NCBI GenBank assembly: GCA_900554585.1
Contig: USHS01000094.1
Span: 1-5,864 of the forward strand
Reading direction: 5' to 3'
From: an uncultured Collinsella sp.
GTDB taxonomy: Bacteria; Actinomycetota; Coriobacteriia; Coriobacteriales; Coriobacteriaceae
DNA length: 5,864 bases
Shown: positions 1 to 5,624 of the stretch, piece by piece
How positions within the stretch are numbered: position 1 is the stretch's first letter
How the letters are laid out: each line of letters opens with the position of its first letter
Notes under the pieces: model-generated
The model's database searches: none
What the model was told of the DNA's origin: nothing
The model's input: the letters and a program-made list of their open reading frames with translations, nothing else
Made by a program: the position numbers and the translations under genes

Positions 1-195
1 AAGAGACAGCCCAAAGACCGTCGGCAGCTCACCATCCGCCTGACCGATGCGGGTTGGGAAAAGGCCCGCGTTGAGCAGGCAGCCCGCATTCGCTTTAGAG
101 AGCAGGCCTTTAGTGCCCTCACTCACGACGAGCGCGAGCAGCTCGCCGAAATGCTCGAGAAAATCCGTGTAACCTGGGAGGAACTGGATGATTAA
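1..195 (+). CDS. MarR-family transcriptional regulator, C-terminal fragment (5' end outside the window)
   Basis: The frame is open from the first base and ends at TAA (193-195), giving 64 residues. The fragment opens with a Lys/Arg-rich stretch and then DRRQLTIRLTDAGWEKA. This matches the wing of a MarR winged helix, where an Asp-Arg-Arg pair precedes a beta strand ending in 'LT-x-x-G'. The rest is an amphipathic, charged helix region (residues 22-62) ending TWEELDD, as expected of the C-terminal dimerisation helices. The DNA-recognition helix lies upstream and cannot be checked. The stop codon lies inside the next gene, an 8-bp overlap with the first ABC transporter, so the genes are translationally coupled. 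MarR-ABC-ABC operons usually encode an exporter with its own ligand-responsive repressor; that role is inferred here. The operon promoter and operator are outside the window. Confidence 0.82.
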   Translation, partial: KRQPKDRRQLTIRLTDAGWEKARVEQAARIRFREQAFSALTHDEREQLAEMLEKIRVTWEELDD

Positions 196-2002
196 AACCC
201 TCATGGGCAGCATCCGTGACTATATGAAAGCCACCGTTGCCACGCCATTGCTCGTGCTTGGCGAGGTGCTCTGCGAGATGCTGATTCCATTTATCACCGC
301 CAACCTGATCGACGCCATCAAAGACGGCGCCACCGTAGCCGAGATGCTTCCCACCGCGGGCTTTTTGGTACTCATCGCGCTGACGTCACTCGCCTTTGGC
401 GCCGCCGCGGGCATCACCTGCAGCCATGCCAGCTGCGGCTTTGCCAAGAACCTGCGTCGCGACCTGTTCTACAAGATCCAGACGTTCAGCTTCGCCAACA
501 TCGACGAGTTCTCGAGCTCCTCGCTCGTCACGCGCCTCACCACCGACATCAACAACGTGCAGCAGGCCTTTATGATGCTCATCCGCATCGCCGTGCGCTC
601 GCCGCTGGTGCTGGTCTTTGCCTTTACCATGGCATACGCCATGGGCGGCAGCGTCGCCATGGTCTACCTGGTCATCATTCCGCTGCTGGGCTTTGGCCTG
701 TTCTTTATCATCTATAAGGTGCGCCCGATCTTTGCCCGCGTGTTCCGCAAGTACGACGCGCTCAACGAGTCGGTCGAGGAAAACGTCACCGGCATGCGCG
801 TGGTCAAGAGCTACGTGCGCCAGGACTACGAGAAGGAGAAGTTCGCCACCGCCGCGCGCGATGTCCAGATGGACTTCACCCGCGCCGAGAAGCTGCTCGC
901 CTTCAACAACCCCATGATGAACATCTGCGTCAACGGCGCGTTCGTCGTCATCATCTACCTAGGCTCCAAGCTCATCATCACGAGCCAGGGCACCCTGTTC
1001 GACGTGGGTCAGCTCTCCTCCATCTTTACCTACGGCTTCCAGATTCTGATGAGCCTGATGCAGCTGTCGATGATCTTTGTCATGGTAACCATGGCAGACG
1101 AGTCGGCGCACCGCATTACCGAGGTGCTGGCCGCCGAGCCCACGATCGCCAACCCGACCGAGCCCGTGCACGAGGTTGCCGACGGCTCCATCGACTTCGA
1201 TCACGTGAGCTTTAAGTATTCCGAGCATGCCCGCCGCCAGGCGCTCGACGATATCGACCTGCATATTAAGAACGGCGAGACCATCGGCATTATCGGTGGC
1301 ACCGGCTCGGCCAAGTCGACGCTCGTGAACCTGATCGCCCGTCTGTACGATGTCACGGAGGGCACCGTGCGCGTCGGCGGCGTGGACGTGCGCGACTACG
1401 ACCTGGACGCGCTGCGCCACCAGGTAGCCATGGTCCTGCAGAAAAACGTGCTGTTTAGCGGCACCATCGCCGAGAACCTGCGCTGGGGCGACCCGAACGC
1501 CACCGACGAGGAAGTCCGCGAGGCCGCACATCTGGCCTGCGCCGACGAGTTTGTCGACGGCTTCCCCAAGGGCTACGACACCTGGATCGAGCAGGGCGGC
1601 TCCAACGTTTCCGGCGGCCAGAAGCAGCGCCTGTGCATCGCGCGTGCCCTGCTGCGTCGCCCCAAGATCCTTATCCTGGACGACTCCACGAGCGCCGTCG
1701 ACACCAAGACCGACGCCAAGATCCGCGAGGGCCTGACGAGCTACCTGCCCAACACGACCAAGCTCATCATCGCCCAGCGCATCAGCTCCGTGCAGGACGC
1801 CGACCGCATCATCGTCATGGAGGGCGGCCGCATCAAGGACATCGGCAACCACGATGAGCTGCTCAAGACGAGCGAGATCTACCGCGAGACCTTTACCTCG
1901 CAAAACAAGATGTCTGCCGAGGGCGAAGGGGCCGTCGAGGCCGACGCCGAGGCATCCGTAACGCAAGCCCAGACCCAGGAAGGAGGCGAGGCACATGAGT
2001 AA
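188..2002 (+). CDS. ABC exporter half-transporter, degenerate-site subunit of a heterodimer
   Basis: A 604-residue type I (ABCB-like) exporter half: six membrane helices (about 17-39, 55-77, 131-151, 155-176, 243-263, 280-302), then an ATPase domain from about 334. Visible motifs: A-loop Tyr344; Walker A at 370-378 reading GGTGSAKST, with Ala375 where the third Gly is usual; Q-loop Gln418; intact signature VSGGQ (474-478); Walker B ILILDD with Asp499 where the catalytic Glu is expected; D-loop SAVD (502-505); Gln530 where the switch His is expected. Loss of both Glu and His marks the non-hydrolysing partner in heterodimers such as TM287/288 and BmrCD. The ATG at 188 follows GGGAGG (176-181) by 6 nt. 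The last 30 residues are an acidic, Ala-rich low-complexity tail. The gene overlaps both neighbours. The substrate is unknown; drugs, lipids or peptides are all possible. There is no C39 peptidase domain. Confidence 0.93.
   Translation: MIKTLMGSIRDYMKATVATPLLVLGEVLCEMLIPFITANLIDAIKDGATVAEMLPTAGFLVLIALTSLAFGAAAGITCSHASCGFAKNLRRDLFYKIQTFSFANIDEFSSSSLVTRLTTDINNVQQAFMMLIRIAVRSPLVLVFAFTMAYAMGGSVAMVYLVIIPLLGFGLFFIIYKVRPIFARVFRKYDALNESVEENVTGMRVVKSYVRQDYEKEKFATAARDVQMDFTRAEKLLAFNNPMMNICVNGAFVVIIYLGSKLIITSQGTLFDVGQLSSIFTYGFQILMSLMQLSMIFVMVTMADESAHRITEVLAAEPTIANPTEPVHEVADGSIDFDHVSFKYSEHARRQALDDIDLHIKNGETIGIIGGTGSAKSTLVNLIARLYDVTEGTVRVGGVDVRDYDLDALRHQVAMVLQKNVLFSGTIAENLRWGDPNATDEEVREAAHLACADEFVDGFPKGYDTWIEQGGSNVSGGQKQRLCIARALLRRPKILILDDSTSAVDTKTDAKIREGLTSYLPNTTKLIIAQRISSVQDADRIIVMEGGRIKDIGNHDELLKTSEIYRETFTSQNKMSAEGEGAVEADAEASVTQAQTQEGGEAHE
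1981..1986 (+). promoter_or_regulatory. Shine-Dalgarno of the second ABC gene, inside the end of the first
   Basis: A perfect AGGAGG sits 8 nt before the ATG at 1995, within the last codons of the upstream gene. It decides the start of the second transporter: the alternative in-frame ATG at 2046 has only a weak AAGGGCGG before it. The arrangement supports coupled translation and balanced amounts of the two subunits. Confidence 0.8.
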
Positions 2003-3914
2003 GGCAACGACCGCCGAGCGCGCGCTCAACCGCAAGGGCGGCACCATGTCGCGCCTCATCAAGACGCTCTTTGGCTTCTACCCCGTGCTTTTGCCCCTCG
2101 TCGTCGTCGGCGTGGTGCTCTGCGCCATCATCAACTCCATCGGCGCGACCTTCCTTCAGAGCGCCCTGCAGATTATTAGCGAATCGTGGCAGTCGGGCGA
2201 TTGGGAAGCCGCACAGCCCAAGATCGCACAGCTTGTGACCACCCTCGCCTGCATCTACGGCGTCGGCATCCTGTCTTCGCTCTTCTGGAACCGCGCCATG
2301 GCCATCGTCACGCAGGGCTCGCTCGAGAAGCTGCGCGAGAAGATGTTCAACCGTATGCAGGACCTGCCGATTCGCTACTTCGACACGCACCAGCGCGGCG
2401 ACATCATGAGCCACTACACCAACGACATCGACACGCTGCGCCAGATGATCAGCCAGTCGCTGCCCAACCTGCTCATGACGACCATCGTCATCGTCACGGT
2501 GTTCTTTATCATGCTGTACTACAGTGTGTGGATGTGCCTGGTCATTGTGGCCGGCGTCGTCTTTATGACCTTTATGACCAAGCTGCTCGGCTCCAACTCC
2601 GCGCGCTTCTTCATTGCGCAGCAGACCGAACTCGGCGTGGTCGAGGGCCATATCGAGGAAGTCATGAACGGCCAGAAGGTCGTCAAGGCATTCTGCCACG
2701 AGTCTGCCGCCGAGGCCGATTTTGACGAGCGCAACGAAAAGCTCTTCGAGGTCTCGCAGAAGGCCAACATGTACGCCAACATCCTCATGCCTATCCTTAT
2801 GAACCTGGGCAACCTGCTCTACGTGCTGGTCGCACTGGCAGGCGGCATTTTCCTGGCGCTGGGCGTGCCCAATCTGAGCATCTCGGGCATGGCGCTGTCC
2901 ATCGCCGTCGTGGTGCCGTTCCTCAACATGACCAAGCAGTTCTGCGGACAGATCGGCCAGATCTCGCAGCAGATCAACGCCGTGGTCATGGGCCTCGCCG
3001 GCGCCGACCGCATCTTTGAGCTCATCGACGAGAAGCCCGAGACCGACGAAGGCTATGTGACGCTCGTCAACGCGCAGGTCAACCCCGATACCTGGCAGCT
3101 CGAGGAGGCCGACCACCACACCGGCATGTGGGCGTGGAAACATCCGCACCGCGCAACCGGCGAGATCGAGTACGTACCGCTGCGCGGCGACCTGGTCATG
3201 GACAACGTCGACTTTGGCTACACGCCCGACCACGAGGTGCTGCACGGCGTGTCCGTGTTTGCCAAGCCGGGCCAGAAGGTCGCGTTTGTCGGCGCCACCG
3301 GTGCCGGCAAGACGACCATCACCAACCTCATCAACCGCTTCTATGACATCGCCGATGGCAAGATCCGCTACGACGGCATCAACGTCAACAAGATTCGCAA
3401 GGCCGATCTGCGCCGTTCGCTGGGCATCGTGCTGCAGGACGTGAACCTGTTCACCGGCACCGTGATGGACAACATCCGCTACGGCAACCTGGACGCTACC
3501 GACGAGGAGTGCATCGCGGCGGCCAAGCTCGCGGGCGCGGACGACTTTATCACCCGCCTGCCTGACGGCTACGACACCATGCTCACCGGCAACGGCGCCC
3601 AGCTGTCGCAGGGGCAGCGCCAGCTGATTTCGATCGCACGCGCCGCTGTTGCCGATCCGCCGGCGATGATCCTGGACGAGGCCACATCGAGCATCGACAC
3701 CCGCACCGAGGCTATCGTGCAGGCCGGCATGGACAAGCTCATGGAAGGCCGCACGACGTTTGTCATCGCGCACCGCCTGTCCACCGTGCGCAACTCCGAC
3801 GCGATCATCTGCCTGGACCACGGCCGCATCATCGAGCGCGGCAACCACGACGAGCTGATCGCCAAGCGCGGGTATTACTACCAGCTCTATACCGGAGCGT
3901 TTGAGCTGGAGTAG
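1995..3914 (+). CDS. ABC exporter half-transporter, catalytic subunit of a heterodimer
   Basis: A 639-residue type I ABC exporter half. Membrane helices lie at about 28-50, 78-97, 156-176, 178-198, 262-290 and 298-318; the ATPase domain begins near 398. The hydrolytic residues are all present: A-loop Tyr409, Walker A GATGAGKTT (433-441), Q-loop Gln481, Walker B MILDE with Glu562, D-loop SSID (565-568), switch His593. The signature is LSQGQ (537-541), with Gln539 replacing the first Gly of LSGGQ. That motif faces the partner's degenerate Walker A, so the defects of the two proteins fall in the same composite site. Between the membrane and ATPase domains, residues about 352-397 are longer than in standard exporters and rich in His and Trp (DHHTGMWAWKHPHR). 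I recall similar linkers in related Firmicutes proteins but cannot check this. The start overlaps the upstream gene by 8 bp. Substrate unknown. Confidence 0.93.
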   Translation: MSKATTAERALNRKGGTMSRLIKTLFGFYPVLLPLVVVGVVLCAIINSIGATFLQSALQIISESWQSGDWEAAQPKIAQLVTTLACIYGVGILSSLFWNRAMAIVTQGSLEKLREKMFNRMQDLPIRYFDTHQRGDIMSHYTNDIDTLRQMISQSLPNLLMTTIVIVTVFFIMLYYSVWMCLVIVAGVVFMTFMTKLLGSNSARFFIAQQTELGVVEGHIEEVMNGQKVVKAFCHESAAEADFDERNEKLFEVSQKANMYANILMPILMNLGNLLYVLVALAGGIFLALGVPNLSISGMALSIAVVVPFLNMTKQFCGQIGQISQQINAVVMGLAGADRIFELIDEKPETDEGYVTLVNAQVNPDTWQLEEADHHTGMWAWKHPHRATGEIEYVPLRGDLVMDNVDFGYTPDHEVLHGVSVFAKPGQKVAFVGATGAGKTTITNLINRFYDIADGKIRYDGINVNKIRKADLRRSLGIVLQDVNLFTGTVMDNIRYGNLDATDEECIAAAKLAGADDFITRLPDGYDTMLTGNGAQLSQGQRQLISIARAAVADPPAMILDEATSSIDTRTEAIVQAGMDKLMEGRTTFVIAHRLSTVRNSDAIICLDHGRIIERGNHDELIAKRGYYYQLYTGAFELE

Positions 3915-4068
3915 GTAGGTTTGTTCCACGGAGGTCTCCCAGGCGGGCCGGGGTGTAACTTCCGCGCGCAGTTTCGCAGCGAAGCGAGAATGTTTGAGCA
4001 CGGGATGATATATAGGGGCCTCCCACGGGTGAGCGGACATTACGGCATGTAGATCGCGAAGAAAGGGG
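3915..4068. other. Convergent intergenic region without a clear terminator
   Basis: This 154-bp stretch separates the + strand transporter operon from dut on the - strand. The best fold I find is at 3967-3986: CGC/GCG outer and TTCG/CGAA inner pairs around a CAG loop, with a 3-nt bulge and no following T-run on either strand, so it is at best a weak bidirectional terminator. Two similar G/C-rich blocks, CTCCCA-containing, lie at 3933-3947 and 4017-4031. A short A/T core (GATATATAG) stands out near 4005-4014. I see no gene here. Confidence 0.5.
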
Positions 4069-4512
4069 CTAGGCAACACCGGAAGAACCGAAACCGCCGG
4101 CTCCTCGGTCGGTTTTGTCTAGTTCTTCTACCTCAACGAGATTGACCGTGGGGACTTCTTGGATGACGAGCTGGGCGATGCGGTCACCTTTGTTGATCTG
4201 GATATTGTTGGTGGGATCCAGGTTGATGAGGATGACCTTAAGCTCGCCTCGATAGTGGGCGTCGATGAGACCAGGTGTGTTGACTATAGACAGGCCTTGC
4301 TTAATGGCTAGGCCGCTGCGGGGCTGGACAAAGCCGGCGTAACCATCGGGCAGGGCGATGGCCAAGCCAGTGGAGACCAAACGTCGCTCAAAGGGCTTGA
4401 GGGTACAGTCTTCGTTGGCACGGAGATCAAGGCCGGCATCTGTGGGATGAGCGTATTTGGGAAGCTCGACCGTGGAATCGAGACGCTTAATGTTAACGGT
4501 AATGTTGGACAT
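4069..4512 (-). CDS. dut: dUTP diphosphatase (dUTPase), trimeric type
   Basis: Hydrolyses dUTP to dUMP and pyrophosphate with Mg2+, keeping uracil out of DNA and supplying dUMP for thymidylate synthesis. The 147-residue length is typical of the homotrimeric family, and all five motifs are present in order: motif 1 DAGLDLRA (25-32), motif 2 PRSGLA (64-69), motif 3 [10 protein letters not shown] (81-90) with the likely catalytic base Asp84 and the uracil-stacking Tyr87, motif 4 GDRIAQLVI (109-117), and the C-terminal P-loop-like motif 5 [10 protein letters not shown] (136-145) that closes over the nucleotide. The protein looks complete and active, and should be cytoplasmic. The start ATG (4512-4510) is only 4 nt past the nrdR stop, and its ribosome binding site overlaps that stop, so translation should follow nrdR. 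Its convergent neighbour is the ABC operon. Confidence 0.97.
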   Translation of the reverse strand: MSNITVNIKRLDSTVELPKYAHPTDAGLDLRANEDCTLKPFERRLVSTGLAIALPDGYAGFVQPRSGLAIKQGLSIVNTPGLIDAHYRGELKVILINLDPTNNIQINKGDRIAQLVIQEVPTVNLVEVEELDKTDRGAGGFGSSGVA

Positions 4513-4516
4513 GAAA

Positions 4517-4523
4517 TCACCTT
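4517..4523 (-). promoter_or_regulatory. Ribosome binding site of dut overlapping the nrdR stop codon
   Basis: Read on the - strand this is AAGGTGA, where TGA is the nrdR stop and AAGG(TG) is the Shine-Dalgarno for dut about 5 nt downstream. The overlap supports coupled translation of nrdR and dut from one mRNA. Confidence 0.65.
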
Positions 4524-4960
4524 AGCTTGTCGAGCTCTTGCAAAAACTCGTCGACGTCTTTGAAATCGCGATAGACCGAGGCAAAACGAATGTAGGCCAC
4601 CTTGTCGATCTTGGCCAGGCGCTTAAGCACCATATCGCCCAGTTCGTGGGACGTAACAGCCGTCAGCGTACGGGAACGCAGTTCCACCTCGATATCATCG
4701 ATGATCTCGTTGAGCTTTTTCGTATCGATATCGCGCTTAATCGTGGCACGCATCAGGCCGACCAGCAGCTTGTTGCGATCGAACCGCTGCTTTGACCCGT
4801 CGGATTTGATGACCTCGATGGGATCTTCGCAGCGCTCGAACGTCGTAAAACGATAATTGCACGAACAGCATTCGCGACGACGCTTGATAGTGTTGTTCGA
4901 CTCCTGCATACGGGAATCGACAACGCGGGTGTGTGCCTTGCCGCATTTGGGACAGCGCAT
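4517..4960 (-). CDS. nrdR: Ribonucleotide reductase transcriptional repressor NrdR
   Basis: NrdR senses ATP/dATP and represses ribonucleotide reductase genes by binding paired NrdR boxes. The 147 residues match the family (about 150). An N-terminal zinc ribbon has CPKC (Cys3, Cys6) and CCSC (Cys31, Cys34), with the conserved VVDSR and RRRE between them and RFTTFER after. The ATP-cone domain follows from about residue 48 to 139, starting [17 protein letters not shown]. The gene lies 51 nt after the stop of the LysM gene and 4 nt before dut. The ATG (4960-4958) has AGGAGG at 4970-4965, spacing 4 nt, slightly short but strong. I see no convincing promoter or terminator in the 51-nt gap, only a 4-bp GGGT/ACCC stem, so nrdR probably shares the LysM-gene transcript. 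No ribonucleotide reductase gene is in the window. Confidence 0.97.
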   Translation of the reverse strand: MRCPKCGKAHTRVVDSRMQESNNTIKRRRECCSCNYRFTTFERCEDPIEVIKSDGSKQRFDRNKLLVGLMRATIKRDIDTKKLNEIIDDIEVELRSRTLTAVTSHELGDMVLKRLAKIDKVAYIRFASVYRDFKDVDEFLQELDKLR

Positions 4961-5011
4961 GGAACCTCCTCTTAAACGATAACAAGGGTACCATGCGACC
5001 GACCCGAAATC

Positions 5012-5461
5012 TTACGAACGGGCCGGAACTTTCAGAACTGCACCAGCATCAAGAGAGCCGCGATCGAGGTGATTGACGCTACGAATCATGTCGGAAGTCT
5101 CCTGTGTGGAAAGGCCATCGATGGGATGCTCCTGGGCAAGCGACCACAGGGAATCGCCGGACTGTACGCGAACCGTCTCGTAGGTAACGTTGGCTACGGA
5201 ATCGGCATATGCTGCGTGGCGAGCAGAAAAAACTGACGTGGCGAGCACGAAAAACAGGGTGAACGCTACAGCAACAGCAACAATCGTCGAGGCCTTCAGG
5301 GCAACAGGAGCCAAAGCAACGGACGCACGCTGGGTGCGAACGGGCTTAGTGGCCACGGCCTGAAAATGGGAGCGTCCACCCTTCACGACCGTGAAGGCAG
5401 GCGAGGCGGGCGCCTCGAGCTTAAGAGCAAGGTTTCCCTGGACCATATCCGCTGCGTTCAT
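5012..5461 (-). CDS. Membrane-anchored LysM protein, probable SOS-induced division inhibitor (YneA/DivS/Rv2719c type)
   Basis: The 149 residues form three parts: a basic N-terminal region without clear domains (1-55), one hydrophobic helix (about 56-79), and an extracytoplasmic LysM domain (about 95-146, starting ETVRVQSGDSLWSLA and ending LDAGAVLKVP). LysM domains bind peptidoglycan. An Ala-Tyr-Ala sequence (84-86) after the helix resembles a signal-peptidase site, so the domain might be released. Function rests mainly on position: in Mycobacterium (Rv2719c) and Corynebacterium (divS) a small SOS-induced protein of this design sits between lexA and nrdR and blocks division; B. subtilis yneA is also next to lexA. 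The same order here, plus LexA boxes on its promoter, makes a DNA-damage division inhibitor the best guess. No hydrolase domain is visible. The ATG at 5461-5459 has AGGAG 6 nt upstream; Met6 (5446) is a weaker alternative start. Confidence 0.85.
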   Translation of the reverse strand: MNAADMVQGNLALKLEAPASPAFTVVKGGRSHFQAVATKPVRTQRASVALAPVALKASTIVAVAVAFTLFFVLATSVFSARHAAYADSVANVTYETVRVQSGDSLWSLAQEHPIDGLSTQETSDMIRSVNHLDRGSLDAGAVLKVPARS

Positions 5462-5464
5462 TCT

Positions 5465-5493
5465 GTTCTCCTCTCGTTTGTTTTGACGAGAAC
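5465..5493 (-). promoter_or_regulatory. Inverted repeats beside and over the LysM-gene ribosome binding site
   Basis: On the - strand the leader holds two overlapping inverted repeats. In one, TCTCGT (5491-5486) pairs with ACGAGA (5477-5472) around an 8-nt loop and leaves the GGAG of the ribosome binding site largely free. In the other, GTTCTC (5493-5488) pairs with GAGAAC (5470-5465), which takes up part of that site. The two share their 5' arm, so only one can form. Each stem is just 6 bp; a regulatory role is inference. Confidence 0.4.
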
Positions 5494-5505
5494 TGTTTTA
5501 TCAAG

Positions 5506-5532
5506 CCGCGGGGACAAAAAAGTCTAGCGCGG
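5506..5532 (-). promoter_or_regulatory. Imperfect hairpin in the LysM-gene mRNA leader
   Basis: The arms CCGCG and CGCGG (5506-5510 with 5528-5532) form a G/C stem. A second short stem, GAC/GTC (5513-5515 with 5522-5524), lies inside it, with a 2/3-nt internal loop between them. In the - strand transcript the loop is six U residues. The U-run is in the loop, not after the stem, so this is not an intrinsic terminator. It would lie near the 5' end of the predicted leader and may stabilise the mRNA. Confidence 0.4.
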
Positions 5533-5545
5533 GAACGAGTGTTCG
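5532..5545. promoter_or_regulatory. LexA box 1
   Basis: GGAACGAGTGTTCG is a GAAC-N4-GTTC palindrome that matches the Gram-positive LexA consensus CGAACRNRYGTTCG at 13 of 14 positions. It covers the predicted first transcribed bases of the LysM gene, where bound LexA would block initiation or clearance. Confidence 0.88.
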
Positions 5546-5551
5546 GTTATT

Positions 5552-5579
5552 ATTATCTTCGAACAGTTGTTCCTGTCAA
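5552..5579 (-). promoter_or_regulatory. Sigma-A-type promoter of the LysM gene
   Basis: On the - strand a perfect TTGACA (-35, 5579-5574) is followed by a 16-nt spacer and GATAAT (-10, 5557-5552, five of six consensus bases). The start of transcription would be near 5546-5545, giving a leader of about 84 nt. The spacer contains LexA box 2, so the promoter should be shut off by LexA and opened by DNA damage. The quality of the hexamers suggests strong expression once derepressed. Transcription may run on into nrdR and dut. Confidence 0.75.
5560..5573. promoter_or_regulatory. LexA box 2, inside the LysM-gene promoter spacer
   Basis: CGAACAGTTGTTCC has intact GAAC and GTTC half-sites 4 bp apart and differs from the consensus at two positions. 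It fills nearly the whole gap between the -35 and -10 elements of the LysM gene on the - strand, so bound LexA and RNA polymerase would exclude each other. Confidence 0.88.
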
Positions 5580-5587
5580 GCAAAAAT

Positions 5588-5601
5588 AGAACATTTGTTT
5601 G
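5588..5601. promoter_or_regulatory. LexA box 3, proximal to lexA
   Basis: AGAACATTTGTTTG has an intact GAAC half-site and a GTTT half-site with one change. It ends 23 bp before the lexA ATG and is the best-placed site for lexA autorepression. It is probably the weakest of the three. I could not identify a convincing -35/-10 pair for lexA; TAGAAC (5587-5592), overlapping this box, is a possible -10. Confidence 0.6.
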
Positions 5602-5624
5602 GTATGGGTAGAGAGGAATCCCTG

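Noticed and set aside
4000..4015. GATATATAG core resembling part of an NrdR box
   Set aside because: Only the A/T core fits; the flanks do not match, there is no second box at proper spacing, and no ribonucleotide reductase gene is near.
3915..4052. In-frame open stretch of 45 codons after the stop of the second ABC gene, suggesting readthrough
   Set aside because: The second ABC protein is already complete and ends at a typical position, the extension has no recognisable domain, and the TAG context shows no readthrough signal I know.
1893..4079. A 728-codon open frame on the - strand, with another of 367 codons at 959-2062
   Set aside because: Both are antisense to the ABC genes. The translations are biased to Val, Asp, His, Ala and Leu without any domain, as expected from the complement of G/C-rich coding sequence, while the + strand frames carry full ABC motifs.
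4673..4685. GGAAC-N3-GTTCC palindrome resembling a LexA box inside nrdR
   Set aside because: The half-sites are 3 bp apart instead of the required 4, and the site lies within coding sequence far from a start.
4965..5011. GGGT/ACCC stem before TTGTT between the LysM gene and nrdR as an intrinsic terminator
   Set aside because: The stem is only 4 bp with a 12-nt loop and no real U-run, too weak to call.
5506..5532. Leader hairpin as an intrinsic terminator or attenuator
   Set aside because: The six U residues lie in the loop, not after the stem, and no alternative antiterminator pairing was found for this hairpin.
5604..5624. Upstream in-frame ATG as the start of lexA
   Set aside because: No ribosome binding site precedes it, whereas the ATG at 5625 has AGAGGA at 7 nt and gives the usual LexA N-terminus.
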